Part shown: piece after piece, positions 15,862 to 24,605 of the stretch | How the letters are laid out: every line of letters starts with the position of its first letter | Numbering within the stretch: the stretch's first letter is position 1 | Assembly: GCF_014207235.1 (NCBI RefSeq) | Contig: NZ_JACHDA010000001.1 | Coordinates: 62,001-126,000 of the forward strand | Reading direction: 5' to 3' | Source of the DNA: Sphingopyxis sp. JAI128 | GTDB lineage: Bacteria > Pseudomonadota > Alphaproteobacteria > Sphingomonadales > Sphingomonadaceae | DNA: 64,000 nucleotides | Notes under the pieces: generated by a model | The model's input: only the letters and a program-made list of their open reading frames with translations | Database searches by the model: none | What the model was told of the DNA's origin: nothing | Position numbers and translations under genes: made by a program

Positions 15862-15913
15862 ATCCGGCCTCCTCGATCACAATGCGGATGCGCAGAAAGC
15901 CATCACTGCACTG

Positions 15914-15953
15914 TAGGACATTTGACCTAGCGATGTTTAGGGCAATCGTCCTA
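15914..15953. promoter_or_regulatory. Twin TAGG-N8-CCTA operator palindromes
   Basis: Two palindromes, TAGGACATTTGACCTA (15914-15929) and TAGGGCAATCGTCCTA (15938-15953), with identical outer arms and similar interiors (TAGGRCA...CCTA). They are offset by 24 bp, roughly two helical turns apart, upstream of the tetR start at 15861. Size and symmetry fit binding of two TetR dimers. The pairing with this regulator is inferred from position. Confidence 0.7.
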
Positions 15954-16083
15954 CGATAGCAATGACAAAGGAGACAGCACATCGCGTCTTATGTGATTTG
16001 CGCGGCAGGAGGGGGGAGGCACGGAGAGGAACCGGCGGCAATCGGCTGTACACCGTTCGCCGATTTGACCATTTATACAAAAA

Positions 16084-16174
16084 TGGCGGAGCGGGAGGGA
16101 TTCGAACCCTCGATACGCTTTTGACGTATACTCACTTTCCAGGCGAGCGCCTTCGACCACTCGGCCACCGCTCC
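16084..16174 (-). tRNA. tRNA-Ser (GGA)
   Basis: 91-nt class II tRNA on the minus strand with CCA encoded. The acceptor arms GGAGCGG (5' end at 16174) and CCGCTCC (16088-16094 as complement) pair fully. The D-loop GCCGAGTGGTCGAAGGC, anticodon loop CCTGGAAAG with anticodon GGA, a long variable arm (TATACG...CGTATC) and T-arm GGGTTCGAATCCC are all present. It lies between the tetR promoter region and the cyclophilin gene. Confidence 0.97.
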
Positions 16175-16248
16175 GCATGCACTGGAACGCGCGCCCTAAT
16201 CGCTTGGCGGGGCTTTCGCAAGCCGATTGGGCGTGGCAGACATCGCGC

Positions 16249-17184
16249 ATGCAATATCTTCTTCTGGCCACTGTTGCCGCTTTGCTTGTCCCTCCAACCT
16301 ATGCGCAGGAGCCCGCGCCCGGTCCGTCGCCGGGCGAGATTGCGGCCGCGGCGCCGGCGAGTGACTGGGTCGCGATCGCGGCGTCGGACCTGATGGTCTT
16401 GGACCTGGCCCCCGACGCGCAGGGGCAGGCGCGCCGCGTCGTCATCCAGCTGATGCCCGCGCCGCTCAGCCAGGGGTGGATCAACAATATTCGCAAGCTT
16501 GCCGCCGCGCACTGGTGGGACGGCACGAGCGTCAACCGCGTACAGGACAATTATGTCGTACAATGGGGCGATGCGACGGAGAAGAAGGCGTTGCCGGCGG
16601 GATTGGTGGTGGTGCCGGAGAGCGACTATGTTACGCCGGGCGGTGTTGGGGGATGGCAGCGTTTCGCCAAACTGCTGATTCCGAATGGGGGTGTCGAGCG
16701 CTATGCGAGTTTCGAAAAGGGTTGGCCCGTCGCCGCCGAGCGCACGCCCGATTCCGTTCGCCGTTGGCCAGTGCATTGCTACGGCATGGTCGGCGTTGGA
16801 CGCAATATGTCGCCCGACACTGGCAGCGGTGCCGAACTCTACACCGTGATCGGCCATGCGCCGCGCCACCTCGACCGCAATATTGCGCTCGTCGGACGCG
16901 TAATCAGCGGTATCGAATATCTGTCGAGCCTGCCGCGCGGGACCGAAGAACTCGGATTCTACAAGACCGACGCCGAACGGACGCCGATCATCTCGATCCG
17001 CATTGCCAGCGAGTTGCCCGCCGCGAAGCAGCCGCGCTTCGAATATCTCTCGACCGAAAGCGACAGTTTCGCGCGCTACGCCGACGCCCGCGCAAATCGC
17101 CGCGACCCCTTTTTCATCAAGCCCGCGGGCGGCACCGACATCTGCAATATCCCGGTTCCCGTGCGCCCGGTCGCAGCGAAATAG
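16249..17184 (+). CDS. Exported cyclophilin-type peptidyl-prolyl isomerase
   Basis: 311-residue protein with a short signal peptide (M-Q-Y-L-L-L-A-T-V-A-A-L-L, cleavage after T-Y-A-Q near residue 20). The start at 16249 is preferred over 16177 because the longer form puts extra sequence before the signal peptide. The cyclophilin-like domain is visible in S-V-N-R-V-Q-D-N-Y-V-V-Q-W-G-D near 94-108 (equivalent of F-x-R-V-x-x-x-F-x-x-Q-G-G-D), H-C-Y-G-M-V-G-V-G-R near 177-186 and L-V-G-R-V-I-S-G-I-E near 215-224. An insertion of about 50 residues separates the motifs, as in divergent alphaproteobacterial periplasmic members. Probable role: folding of exported proteins. Confidence 0.85.
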   Translation: MQYLLLATVAALLVPPTYAQEPAPGPSPGEIAAAAPASDWVAIAASDLMVLDLAPDAQGQARRVVIQLMPAPLSQGWINNIRKLAAAHWWDGTSVNRVQDNYVVQWGDATEKKALPAGLVVVPESDYVTPGGVGGWQRFAKLLIPNGGVERYASFEKGWPVAAERTPDSVRRWPVHCYGMVGVGRNMSPDTGSGAELYTVIGHAPRHLDRNIALVGRVISGIEYLSSLPRGTEELGFYKTDAERTPIISIRIASELPAAKQPRFEYLSTESDSFARYADARANRRDPFFIKPAGGTDICNIPVPVRPVAAK

Positions 17185-17189
17185 CGTCG

Positions 17190-17504
17190 TTGGAGGATTT
17201 TTCCGTCACGACGCCACTGTGGCGCTGGCAGTCGACGACGGCGCCGGCGGCCTGGTTCTTCGTAACCATCTCGGGCGAGGCCGCTGACGGGATTCGTCTC
17301 GCCGCCATCGGTGGTCAGTGGCTTGACGGGCGAAGGGGATTCGGATCGGCAAAGGTGCTCGCGACCATAGGCGATACCAGCTGGAGCACGTCGGTTTTTC
17401 CGTACAAGGAAAGGGGCGGCTGGCTGCTTCCGGTCAAGGCCGCCGTGCGCAAGGCGGAAGGGATCGCCGAGGGCGACGAGGTTACAGTAACCGTCAGTCT
17501 TTAG
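17190..17504 (+). CDS. DUF1905-family small protein
   Basis: Approximately 104-residue protein matching the DUF1905 fold (small beta-barrel) by its pattern W-F-F-V-T-I-S-G near residues 23-30, R-R-G-F-G-S-A-K-V near 50-58, and a final G-D-E-V-T-V-T-V-S-L strand. The start is uncertain: TTG at 17190, five bases after the cyclophilin stop, is the only reasonable in-frame initiator that keeps the domain, and it lacks a strong ribosome binding site. It overlaps the end of the convergent 42-residue gene by 11 bases. Function unknown; members often accompany YdeI-like proteins. Confidence 0.7.
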   Translation: MEDFSVTTPLWRWQSTTAPAAWFFVTISGEAADGIRLAAIGGQWLDGRRGFGSAKVLATIGDTSWSTSVFPYKERGGWLLPVKAAVRKAEGIAEGDEVTVTVSL

Positions 17505-17622
17505 CCGGATTCTCATCCTTCGCTTCGCGTGCCTGCGCCTTTCGCTTGCGCAGATTTTCGCGCAGCGCCTCGGCAAGGCGGCGTTCGCGGTCGAGATCGG
17601 CGGGGGAGGGCGTCTTGCTCAC
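17494..17622 (-). CDS. Conserved-looking small basic protein, 42 residues
   Basis: Short gene with GTG start at 17622. The product begins S-K-T-P-S-P-A-D-L-D and continues as a charged helix (R-E-R-R-L-A-E-A-L-R-E-N-L-R-K-R-K-A-Q-A-R). Hydrophobic residues recur every 3-4 positions, as in an amphipathic helix. Similar tiny basic proteins are, in my recollection, common in sphingomonads, but I cannot name a family or function. It is convergent with the DUF1905 gene and overlaps it by 11 bases. Confidence 0.55.
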   Translation of the reverse strand: MSKTPSPADLDRERRLAEALRENLRKRKAQAREAKDENPAKD

Positions 17623-17669
17623 GCGCAAACTCTTGCCCGCGAAATTGCTCGATCGTCAAGCCTCGCACC

Positions 17670-17698
17670 TTGACAGGCGAGGGACGCCCCGCCATAGG
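17670..17698 (+). promoter_or_regulatory. Candidate promoter of tRNA-Thr
   Basis: Perfect -35 box TTGACA (17670-17675), 17-base spacer and a weak -10 CATAGG (17693-17698), placing a start near 17705, about 35 bases before the tRNA. Found by eye; only half of the -10 consensus is matched. Confidence 0.4.
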
Positions 17699-17739
17699 CC
17701 GCGCCTGCCCGGCAACATCCGCTCGCCGGCGCATCGGTT

Positions 17740-17814
17740 GCTGCTGTAGCTCAGTGGTAGAGCGCGTCATTGGTAATGACGAGGTCGACAGTTCAATCCT
17801 GTCCAGCAGCACCA
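17740..17814 (+). tRNA. tRNA-Thr (GGT)
   Basis: 75-nt tRNA with encoded CCA. The acceptor arms GCTGCTG (17740-17746) and CAGCAGC (17804-17810) pair. D-arm TAGCTCAGTGGTAGAGC, anticodon stem-loop CGTCATTGGTAATGACG with anticodon GGT, and T-arm ACAGTTCAATCCTGT are complete. It lies between the 42-residue gene and the lysR gene. Confidence 0.97.
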
Positions 17815-17853
17815 TTTTCCCCGGCATCGCCTTTTAGACGCGAGCGGCTTCGA

Positions 17854-18753
17854 TCAGATTCTGGCCGCTAACAGCCAGTCGTGGAACAGCTTCACCGCGG
17901 GTTGGCGTAGCGCGCGCGGGCGGCACACGAACCAATAGCTGTACGGGCTGTCGACGTCGAAATCGAAAAGGCGGATCAGCCGCGGATCGTTGGCATCGTC
18001 GAGGTGATGGCCATGCATGAACGCGACGCCGATGCCCTGCGCCGCCGCTTCGAGCATCAACGGTCCCGAATCGAAATAATCGATCCCGGCCGGTTCCAGA
18101 TAGGGCATGCCAATTGCCTTTTTCCATTCGGTGAAGGTTTCAGGCATCTCGCGGTGGAGCAGGATCGTCATCCGCTGCATCTGTTCGGGTACGGTGATTG
18201 GACGGTTGCCGTCGACGAGCGTTCGCGACGCGATCGGGAAGACCTTGTCCTGATCGAGCCGCGCGGCATAGAGCGCGGGGTCGATCGATCGGGCAAGCGC
18301 GATGGCGACGTCGATCCCGTCGCCCAGCCGCGCTTCGGCGTGCGACATGGTATCGATGTCGATATGCAACTCGGGATGTTCGCGTCGCAATTCGGGGAGG
18401 CGCGGAAACAAGCGTTGCTGCGCGAACAGCGGCAGGACGTTGAGATGCAGGCGTAACGACGCATCGGGCCTTCCCGCCTGCCCGATGACGGTACGCAATT
18501 CGTCGAGAATCGGCGACAATTGTTCGTGCAACGCCCGACCCGTCTCGGTCAGGCTGAGACCATGATGATGGCGATTGAACAAGGGGCGGCCGACGGCATG
18601 TTCAAGTGTCTGGATTCGGCGCGACAGGGCAGGCATCGACAAGCCAAGCTCGATCGCGGCAGCCTTTACCGTGCCGTGGCGCGCAACCTCGAGAAAGGCT
18701 TCCATGCTGCTGATGGGCGGGAGGCGTGGCATATCGGTCTTTGATGATGGCAT
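17854..18753 (-). CDS. LysR-family transcriptional regulator
   Basis: 299-residue regulator. The N-terminal winged helix-turn-helix spans about residues 13-72 (S-M-E-A-F-L-E-V-A-R-H-G-T-V-K-A-A-A-I-E, then A-L-S-R-R-I-Q-T-L-E and P-L-F-N-R). The substrate-binding domain follows from about 100. The organisation resembles the GcvA-like branch (R-L-H-L-N-V-L-P-L-F-A near 121). Met8 (M-P-R-L-P-P-I-S-S) is an alternative start. It is divergent from the CDC48-like ATPase gene with 125 bp between starts, so that gene is its most likely target besides itself; no T-N11-A site was clearly picked out. Confidence 0.9.
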   Translation of the reverse strand: MPSSKTDMPRLPPISSMEAFLEVARHGTVKAAAIELGLSMPALSRRIQTLEHAVGRPLFNRHHHGLSLTETGRALHEQLSPILDELRTVIGQAGRPDASLRLHLNVLPLFAQQRLFPRLPELRREHPELHIDIDTMSHAEARLGDGIDVAIALARSIDPALYAARLDQDKVFPIASRTLVDGNRPITVPEQMQRMTILLHREMPETFTEWKKAIGMPYLEPAGIDYFDSGPLMLEAAAQGIGVAFMHGHHLDDANDPRLIRLFDFDVDSPYSYWFVCRPRALRQPAVKLFHDWLLAARI

Positions 18754-18878
18754 GGGTGTGAAAGACTTGCCAGAATTTTGTGCAGTGCGACATAAAATGA
18801 CCCGTCCGCAGGGGGTCGAAAATCGGGAACAACCACCCTATCTTCGGCGTCCTGACCTTTTTTTGAGGGAGACGCGCT

Positions 18879-21203
18879 TTGGCCGACGCCGCAGTAAAAG
18901 AAAAAGAAGTGAAACTGCAGGTCGCGAATTCGCGTGCAGAGGAAAGCGGCGGCGGGATTGCCCGCATTCCGCGGTCCGCCATGATCGAACTGGGCGTCAC
19001 CGAAGGCGACATCATTCAGATCAGCGGCAAGCGCCAGACCGCGTCGCGAGTCCTTGCGCCCTATGCGGAGGACGAGGGACTGGAGGTAATCCGGCTCGAT
19101 GGGCTTCAGCGCGCGAATGCCGGCGCCGGGGCGGGCGACATGGTCGCGCTGAGCCGGGTCGAGACGCGTCCCGCGACGCGGGTGGTCTTTGCGCCCGCGC
19201 AGGAAAACCTGCGGTTGCAGGGGAATGCCAACGCATTGAAGCGCAGCTTCTTCGGTCGTCCGGTCGTCGCGGGCGATACGGTTGCGACAGCCGGGCAGCA
19301 GCGGCTCGAATCGGGCAATATGCCGCCACAGCTTCGCCAGATGCTCAATGCCCCGGCTTATGCCCTCGCCGAAGTCCGCCTGCTCGTCGTGTCGGCGACC
19401 CCAAAAGGCGTGGTCTTCATTGACGAAAATACGGAAATCGAACTGCTCCCCGAATATCAGGAGCCGCAGGACGCTCGCCGCACCGACGTCACCTATGACG
19501 ATCTCGGCGGGCTTGGTGAGACGATCGACCAACTGCGCGAAATGGTCGAACTGCCGCTTCGTTACCCCGAACTGTTCCGCCGGCTGGGCGTCGATCCGCC
19601 GCGCGGCGTGCTGCTCCACGGCCCGCCGGGAACGGGGAAGACGCGGCTTGCCCGGGCGGTCGCGAACGAAAGCGAGGCACAATTTTTCCTGATCAACGGT
19701 CCTGAAATCATGGGGAGCGCCTATGGCGAGTCCGAAAAGCGCCTGCGCGAGGTGTTCGAACAGGCGACCAAGGCCGCGCCCTCGATCCTGTTCATCGACG
19801 AGATCGATTCGATCGCGCCCAAGCGCGGGCAGGTGACCGGCGAGGCCGAGAAGCGCCTCGTCGCGCAGCTTTTGACGTTGATGGACGGCCTTGAACCCCG
19901 CACCAATCTGGTCGTCATCGCGGCGACCAACCGTCCCGATGCGGTCGACGAGGCGCTGCGCCGTCCTGGCCGGTTCGATCGCGAGATCGTGATCGGCGTT
20001 CCCGACGAAAAGGGACGGCGCGAGATACTGGGTATCCACACGCGCGGCATGCCGCTCGGCGAGAATGTCGATCTCGACGAACTCGCCCGCACGACTTTTG
20101 GTTTTGTCGGGGCCGACATGGCGGCGCTGACACGCGAGGCCGCGATCGAAGCGGTACGGCGAATCATGCCCAAGCTGAACCTCGAGGAAGGGACGATCCC
20201 GCCCGAAGTGCTCGAAGAGCTTCGCGTGACGCGCGAGGATTTCAACAATGCGCTGAAACGCGTCCAGCCTTCGGCCATGCGCGAGGTGATGGTCCAGGCG
20301 CCCAAGACGCGCTGGAGCGACATCGGCGGGCTCGACGCGGCACGCGACAAGCTGGTCGAGGGAATCGAACTGCCGCTGAAAAATCCCGAAGCCTTCCGCC
20401 GCCTGGGCATCAGGGCTGCCAAGGGCTTCCTGCTCTATGGGCCACCCGGAACGGGCAAGACCTTGCTCGCCAAGGCCGCGGCACGCGAATCCGACGCCAA
20501 TTTCATTTCGATCAAATCGTCGGACCTGCTGTCCAAATGGTATGGCGAGAGCGAACAGCAGATCGCGCGCCTGTTCGCGCGCGCACGCGCCGTCGCGCCG
20601 ACGATCATCTTTATCGACGAGCTCGACAGCCTGGTTCCCGCGCGCGGCAGCGGCACGTCCGGCGAGCCACAGGTGACCGAGCGCGTCGTGAACACGATTC
20701 TCGCCGAGATGGACGGGATCGAGGAGATGCAGTCGGTGGTCGTAATCGGGGCGACAAACCGCCCGAACCTGATCGATCCGGCGCTACTCCGTCCGGGTCG
20801 GCTCGACGAGCTGATCTATGTGTCGGTACCGAATGCCGAGGGGCGCAAACGCATCCTCGAAATCCAGACAGCGAAGATGCCATTGGCGGAGGATGTCGAT
20901 CTGTCGCTACTTGCCGAAAAGTCCGATCGCTTCACCGGGGCCGATCTGGAAGATCTGACCCGCCGTGCGGGGCTCGCCGCACTCAAGCGGTCGATGGACA
21001 GCGACACGGTGACAATGGGCGATTTCGAAACCGCGCTGAAGGACACCCGCGCCTCGGTGACCGAGGCGATGGAAAAGGATTATGAAAAAATCCAGGGCGA
21101 GATCAAACAGGCCGCGATGAGTGTCGATCCGATCGGCTTCTTCGCGCCCGGGATGCTGAAGCCCGTCCGCGAACGCAAGCACGGTGAAGACGAGAGCGGC
21201 TAG
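18879..21203 (+). CDS. CDC48/p97-type double AAA+ ATPase
   Basis: 774-residue homologue of archaeal/eukaryotic CDC48 (VCP/p97). Layout: N-domain (about 1-110) with a double-psi barrel-like start, then D1 with Walker A G-P-P-G-T-G-K-T (about 248-255) and Walker [11 protein letters not shown] (about 304-313), then D2 with a second G-P-P-G-T-G-K-T (about 521-528) and Walker [11 protein letters not shown]. Both have N-R-P-D/N sensor regions and R-R-P-G-R-F-D / L-R-P-G-R-L-D arginine fingers, so both rings look active. p97 proteins unfold protein substrates. The start is TTG at 18879 after a GAGGGAG ribosome binding site. The stop overlaps the convergent MFS gene by 4 bases. Confidence 0.93.
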   Translation: MADAAVKEKEVKLQVANSRAEESGGGIARIPRSAMIELGVTEGDIIQISGKRQTASRVLAPYAEDEGLEVIRLDGLQRANAGAGAGDMVALSRVETRPATRVVFAPAQENLRLQGNANALKRSFFGRPVVAGDTVATAGQQRLESGNMPPQLRQMLNAPAYALAEVRLLVVSATPKGVVFIDENTEIELLPEYQEPQDARRTDVTYDDLGGLGETIDQLREMVELPLRYPELFRRLGVDPPRGVLLHGPPGTGKTRLARAVANESEAQFFLINGPEIMGSAYGESEKRLREVFEQATKAAPSILFIDEIDSIAPKRGQVTGEAEKRLVAQLLTLMDGLEPRTNLVVIAATNRPDAVDEALRRPGRFDREIVIGVPDEKGRREILGIHTRGMPLGENVDLDELARTTFGFVGADMAALTREAAIEAVRRIMPKLNLEEGTIPPEVLEELRVTREDFNNALKRVQPSAMREVMVQAPKTRWSDIGGLDAARDKLVEGIELPLKNPEAFRRLGIRAAKGFLLYGPPGTGKTLLAKAAARESDANFISIKSSDLLSKWYGESEQQIARLFARARAVAPTIIFIDELDSLVPARGSGTSGEPQVTERVVNTILAEMDGIEEMQSVVVIGATNRPNLIDPALLRPGRLDELIYVSVPNAEGRKRILEIQTAKMPLAEDVDLSLLAEKSDRFTGADLEDLTRRAGLAALKRSMDSDTVTMGDFETALKDTRASVTEAMEKDYEKIQGEIKQAAMSVDPIGFFAPGMLKPVRERKHGEDESG

Positions 21204-22507
21204 GAAACCGCGGGCTGGTCCGTGCGCAACGCGGACCAGCCCCATAGGATGAGCCCGCCGCAGAAGCTGGCCATTAAGCCATATGCGACCATCGAATGCC
21301 AATTATAGAGCAGCACGCCGATAGCGGGCGATACGATATAGGCCGACCCGTTGATTGACGCGGTCATTCCGGCGACCGCTCCTTGGTCGCGCCGCGGAAC
21401 CGAGAGCGAGGCGCCGGCGGTAAAGCCCGGCCGGAATAGGCCAAAGCCGAGGGAGGCAAGGGCGAAGCCGATGATGATGCCGTGAAGGTTCTGCGCAAGA
21501 CCGGTCATCAGTATCCCGCAAATGGCGAGAGCGGCGCCCCAAAGGACCGTCGGGCGCGGGGTCATTTTGAAAAGCGGAATGAGCCCCCATTGCGCCAGCA
21601 GTGTCGCAAATGCGCTGGCCATCAAGACTGTGCCTGTTAGCTCGGCAGCGGTTTTTGGATCTCCGCGCAAATGAAGCCGATCAAGGACCAGGAAGCCGAT
21701 GACGCCGATCATCATCGCTTGTGCCTGCCCCCCGAAGAAGCCGGCGAGCAACCATGGTCGAACCCGTGTGTCGCGCCAACTGAGCGATTCTTGTTCGGGG
21801 GCGCTCGGGTCATTCTCTTCCTCAGCCGAGGGCTCGTTCGGGCCGGCTGAAAGAGGATAGGGAGCGATCGCGCCACGCGCCGCGAAGCGGGGGGTGTCAT
21901 TGGGTAGTCGCCAGCGCAGCAGGATTAGCACGATCATCCCGATTAGCGCGAATATCAGCATCGGACCTGCCATTCCAACGACCGGCAGAATGAAATAGGG
22001 GGCGACAGCAGGCCCGATGACCGTCCCGATCCCAAAGGAGGAAGATACGAGCGAAAGGGCCTGTGTGCGTTGTTCGGGGTCGGTGCGTGAGGCGACATAA
22101 GCTTGCACAGCGGGAGGTGCGGCCGAGCCCAATCCGCCGTAAAGGCTACGGAACAGCGCGAAAACGATGAAGGTGATCCCGGCGCCAATGAGTCCCTTCA
22201 GGCCCGCCCACAGCACCAGACCGCACAATGCCATAGACGACAGGAAGCCCACGACGCCAAGAGCCATCAGGGCTTTGCGGCCGCGCTTGTCCGACTGGCG
22301 CGCCCAATATGGCGCGGTCAAGACCCAGAGTAGCGCCGACCAGCTGAACGCAAGGCTGACCCAGACATCGGGTATCTTCAGTTCAGTGCCGATCGCAGGC
22401 AGGATCGACTGCATGGCCGTGTTTCCCGCGGCCGCCACCAGCATCACGGCGAACAGCACCGCCATCCGGTCCGAGGGAATGGAGTGCGCAGTCGTCGCCA
22501 TGTCCAC
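21200..22507 (-). CDS. MFS transporter
   Basis: 435-residue inner-membrane carrier with twelve hydrophobic segments in two six-helix halves. The halves are separated by a charged central loop (about residues 205-245, rich in E, P and S). The loop 2-3 signature appears as A-R-Q-S-D-K-R-G-R-K-A-L-M near 69-81, which supports the major facilitator superfamily. It resembles drug or small-molecule exporters (TetA-like arrangement), but the substrate is not identifiable. A start at Met3 (22501) is equally possible. Converges on the CDC48-like gene with a 4-base overlap. Confidence 0.88.
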   Translation of the reverse strand: MDMATTAHSIPSDRMAVLFAVMLVAAAGNTAMQSILPAIGTELKIPDVWVSLAFSWSALLWVLTAPYWARQSDKRGRKALMALGVVGFLSSMALCGLVLWAGLKGLIGAGITFIVFALFRSLYGGLGSAAPPAVQAYVASRTDPEQRTQALSLVSSSFGIGTVIGPAVAPYFILPVVGMAGPMLIFALIGMIVLILLRWRLPNDTPRFAARGAIAPYPLSAGPNEPSAEEENDPSAPEQESLSWRDTRVRPWLLAGFFGGQAQAMMIGVIGFLVLDRLHLRGDPKTAAELTGTVLMASAFATLLAQWGLIPLFKMTPRPTVLWGAALAICGILMTGLAQNLHGIIIGFALASLGFGLFRPGFTAGASLSVPRRDQGAVAGMTASINGSAYIVSPAIGVLLYNWHSMVAYGLMASFCGGLILWGWSALRTDQPAVS

Positions 22508-22642
22508 CCCTCCTTCATCGTGAAACGCCGCCTCTCCCTACACGCGAGCGCGAGCCTGTCCAGAGTCAAGACCACATCTTTCCTTGCGCCATCGCGCCGA
22601 TTTTGCCACGCCTGATGTGACTGCAACAATGCGAAAGCCGAC

Positions 22643-23281
22643 ATGACCAATCCGCGGGCGCAGGCCCAAGAAACGAAAACCCCGCTGGCCCGTCGGCTGC
22701 GCGTGGGTCTCCAGCGCTTTTTCGGACCGTGGGGCATGTTTGTCCGCGGCTTTATAAAGCATCCGGTCATGGTGGGATCGATCGTGCCGTCGTCGCCGAC
22801 GCTGATCCGCCACATGCTGCGCCCGGTGGATTGGAAAAACACCAAATTATTTGTCGAATACGGCCCGGGCGTGGGCACTTTTTGCCGCCCCGTGCTCGAA
22901 CGGATGGCGGGCGATGCGACGCTTATCGCAATCGATACCAATGAGGATTTCATCGACTATCTGCGCAAGGACATTCGCGACAGTCGCTTTATCGCGGTCC
23001 ATGGTTCGGCGGCGGATGTCGAAGAAATCGTGCGCGCACATGGTTTCGAAGAGGCCGACTATGTCCTGTCGGGCCTGCCTTTTTCGACCCTGCCCGCCGG
23101 CGTCGGCCCGGCGATCGCGGCGGCAACGCATCGCGTGCTGCGCCCCGGCGGCGCCTTCCTCGTGTATCAGTTCCGCGCCCGCGCGCGCGACTTCCTCACC
23201 GCGCATTTCAGCCGTATCGACAATGCGTTCGAATGGGTGAATGTCCCCCCCTGTTTTCTGTTCTGGGGCTGGAAGGACTAA
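22643..23281 (+). CDS. PmtA-like phospholipid N-methyltransferase
   Basis: 212-residue class I SAM-dependent methyltransferase. The N-terminal F-I-K-H-P-V-M-V-G-S-I-V-P-S-S region near residues 35-49 is typical of the PmtA/rRNA dimethyladenosine-like phospholipid methyltransferases. The SAM motif is V-E-Y-G-P-G-V-G-T-F near 72-81, followed by I-A-I-D-T-N near 98-103 and the post-motif S-G-L-P-F-S-T-L near 139-146. PmtA converts phosphatidylethanolamine to its methylated forms. It converges with a phospholipase D-type gene (4-base overlap), supporting a lipid role. Alternative: another small methyltransferase of the same fold. Confidence 0.75.
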   Translation: MTNPRAQAQETKTPLARRLRVGLQRFFGPWGMFVRGFIKHPVMVGSIVPSSPTLIRHMLRPVDWKNTKLFVEYGPGVGTFCRPVLERMAGDATLIAIDTNEDFIDYLRKDIRDSRFIAVHGSAADVEEIVRAHGFEEADYVLSGLPFSTLPAGVGPAIAAATHRVLRPGGAFLVYQFRARARDFLTAHFSRIDNAFEWVNVPPCFLFWGWKD

Positions 23282-24525
23282 ACTTCGGGATCGGGATCGC
23301 CGAGGCCGAAGTTCAATTTTCGCGAAACGGTATAATCGACCACGCCGACGACGAACCAGGCAAGCGTCCAGCGGATGCGCGTCAACCAGTTGCCGCGCGC
23401 CTTGTGCGATGTCGGCGTAATGATTTCGCAATCGGGCTTCTGGCTCGCCAGGAAATAGCGCATTTTGGCGGCGAAATCGGCGTCGGCGATACGCACCATG
23501 ACTTCGATATTCACGAACAGGCTGCGGACGTCGAAATTGGCGGATCCAATATAAACAATATCGTCGATGACGATCAATTTCATATGCAGTCGGCACGGAC
23601 GATATTCCCACACTTCTGCGGTCTTGCGTAAAAGATAGCCATAAAGAAGGCGCGACGCGCCGATGGTGGCCGGGTTGTCGGACTTCCCTGCCATGACGAA
23701 GCGCGCGCGCCCGCGCCGGGCCACCCGGCCAAGCCGGCGGAGCATGCCTTGGCCTGGTGAAAAATAGGCCATCGCCATATCGAGTTGTCGCGCATTCTCG
23801 AGATCGGTACGGACCGCTCGCGCCCATGGGGAAAGCCGCTGTGTCGGACCCCCGACGAGCCACGACACCGGCCCCCCATCGACCGGCCATTCGCGGATCA
23901 GCCGTCGCAAAATCAGCAGTTTTCCGTCGTCATTCACCGTGTAAAAGTGGATTTCGGCAAACCACTCCGCTGCGCGAGCGACGGTCGGCCCTTTCACGAC
24001 CAGCCCGATATCGAACCAGCAATCGCTGCGCGGCGCGCTCAGATAGTCTTCGGCGATGTTGAACCCGCCGGTGACGGCAATCTCTTCATCGATCAGGATC
24101 AGCTTCTGGTGGTTCCGGATCAGATATGTCGAGCGCCAGCGGCGCGAGAAGAAGGTCACGCTGCCGCCCGCTGCCCGCAGCGGTGCGAACAACGCGTCGG
24201 GCGTATCGCCCGACCCGAAGCTGTCTAGGACGGCGCGAACGCGAACGCCCCGTCTTGCAGCGACAAGCAGGGCGTCAAGAATCCGCACGCCCGCCGCGTC
24301 GCCCTCGAAAATATACATGATGATGTCGATGCTGCGCGCGGCGCCATTGATCAGGTCGAGCAGCCGCGTTAGCCGTTCGCTGCCGTCGAAGATCAGTTCC
24401 AGCCGATGATCGGCAACATCGGCCGCCAGACTTTGCGACAGGTCGACGGGCGTGCAGTTTTCGGTCATCGCCGCGTCATAGGCTGGCGGCGCCGCACGCC
24501 GCAAGGGCAGGGCTTTGATTGACAT
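23278..24525 (-). CDS. Phospholipase D-family protein (cardiolipin synthase-like)
   Basis: 415-residue protein with two HKD motifs: H-Q-K-L-I-L-I-D with His139 and Lys141, followed by G-G-F-N-I-A-E-D, and H-M-K-L-I-V-I-D with His314 and Lys316, followed by G-S-A-N-F-D-V-R-S. Such pairs define cardiolipin synthases and related phosphatidyltransferases. There is no strong N-terminal membrane segment, as in ClsB-like rather than ClsA-like enzymes; a hydrophobic stretch near the C-terminus (W-T-L-A-W-F-V-V-G-V-V) may anchor it. Convergent with the PmtA-like gene. Confidence 0.85.
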   Translation of the reverse strand: MSIKALPLRRAAPPAYDAAMTENCTPVDLSQSLAADVADHRLELIFDGSERLTRLLDLINGAARSIDIIMYIFEGDAAGVRILDALLVAARRGVRVRAVLDSFGSGDTPDALFAPLRAAGGSVTFFSRRWRSTYLIRNHQKLILIDEEIAVTGGFNIAEDYLSAPRSDCWFDIGLVVKGPTVARAAEWFAEIHFYTVNDDGKLLILRRLIREWPVDGGPVSWLVGGPTQRLSPWARAVRTDLENARQLDMAMAYFSPGQGMLRRLGRVARRGRARFVMAGKSDNPATIGASRLLYGYLLRKTAEVWEYRPCRLHMKLIVIDDIVYIGSANFDVRSLFVNIEVMVRIADADFAAKMRYFLASQKPDCEIITPTSHKARGNWLTRIRWTLAWFVVGVVDYTVSRKLNFGLGDPDPEV

Positions 24526-24605
24526 TGCGGGCCGCGGCTGCTAGCGCGCAGCGCTTGCCGCCAAGCCCCAAAAGGCTGGCCTCTCCTAATCTTTAAGGAA
24601 ACAAC

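Noticed and set aside
15962-16393. Plus-strand frame running through the tRNA-Ser region
   Set aside because: It overlaps a complete tRNA gene on the other strand and the start of the cyclophilin gene, with no domain or ribosome site.
17513-17827. 104-codon minus-strand frame across tRNA-Thr
   Set aside because: It covers the antisense of a complete tRNA. The 42-residue gene in another frame (17494-17622) is a better explanation of this stretch.
18666-20039. 457-codon minus-strand frame opposite the CDC48 homologue
   Set aside because: Shadow frame with low-complexity R/A/D composition. The plus-strand Walker motifs settle the coding strand.
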